From Arenibacter algicola (GTDB lineage Bacteria; Bacteroidota; Bacteroidia; Flavobacteriales; Flavobacteriaceae), in contig NZ_JPOO01000001.1 in the NCBI RefSeq assembly GCF_000733925.1, forward strand, positions 2,232,001 through 2,296,000: a stretch of 64,000 nucleotides of DNA. The letters run 5' to 3'. The position numbers were made by a program, and so were the translations under genes. The notes under the pieces are model-generated. The model was not told where the DNA came from. It worked only from the letters and a program-made list of their open reading frames with translations, and ran no database searches. How positions within the stretch are numbered: position 1 is the stretch's first letter; each line of letters starts with the position of its first letter. Below are positions 63,961 through 64,000 of this stretch, in pieces.

Positions 63961-64000
63961 ACCTATAAGTGGTAATATTTATGTACAGTAGTAGCCATTG

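Noticed and set aside
1..64000. Biosynthetic cluster, prophage, secretion system or defence island
   Set aside because: No polyketide, peptide-synthetase, capsid, integrase, secretion ATPase, nuclease or toxin motifs were seen in any frame.

Overview
The window is a contiguous stretch of a Bacteroidota chromosome, most likely a marine Flavobacteriaceae member of the Maribacter/Zobellia/Arenibacter type. This rests on two SusC/SusD pairs, a hybrid two-component regulator with AraC output, sulfatases beside a formylglycine-generating enzyme, PspC/PadR and head-GIN genes, TTG-N17-23-TANNTTTG promoters, weak Shine-Dalgarno sequences and an AT-rich base composition. I see no rRNA, tRNA, CRISPR array, transposase, integrase or phage gene. 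About 55 protein genes are supported. The first (a PhoD-like phosphatase) runs off the left edge.

Layout. 1-19.9 kb is a sulfated-polysaccharide utilisation region. On the minus strand are a GH109-like Gfo/Idh/MocA protein, SusC, SusD, a terminator, then a sulfatase and the PhoD-like phosphatase. On the plus strand, divergent from these, are the hybrid sensor/regulator, a DUF5077/DUF3472 lipoprotein, a second sulfatase, a repeat island, an M28 peptidase and a lipoprotein formylglycine-generating enzyme that keeps both catalytic cysteines. At 20.0-22.2 kb galK and galT follow and would channel galactose into the Leloir pathway. 22.3-26.5 kb holds housekeeping and stress genes: a degenerate HMA-like protein, cbpM/cbpA, a universal stress protein, trxB and a lipocalin-like protein. 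27.2-31.8 kb is a second SusC/SusD pair (SusD-like_2 type) without enzymes.

31.9-37.6 kb (minus strand) carries a PLP-dependent oxoamine-synthase-like enzyme coupled to a dipeptide epimerase, then a PadR/PspC/head-GIN envelope group and a DUF4870 membrane protein. 37.9-44.3 kb is a mixed set: DUF4442, a cation-efflux protein, AIM24, DUF2461, nudK, msrA, dacB (opposite strand), a 65-residue conserved protein and a lipocalin-like lipoprotein. oxyR follows, then a TolC/FtsX-permease/adaptor exporter with no ATPase gene, and dps. 50.4-64.0 kb is almost all minus strand: a metallophosphatase, DoxX, an SLC12-like transporter, an amidohydrolase, a VOC protein, an ECF sigma factor of SigZ type preceded by an unlisted 37-residue metallothionein-like peptide, DUF2914, GH105, ACT, Gfo/Idh/MocA, DUF4256, an unknown secreted protein and a GNAT acetyltransferase.

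The features I find most interesting are the 14-cysteine peptide next to the sigma factor (56910-57023), the GGCTACT heptamer arrays nested in ~240-bp repeats (17131-17708), the lipid-anchored sulfatase-maturation enzyme beside its presumed clients, and a palindrome sitting on the -33 box of the cbpA promoter. Function calls come from recognising family motifs in translations by eye; no database search was run.
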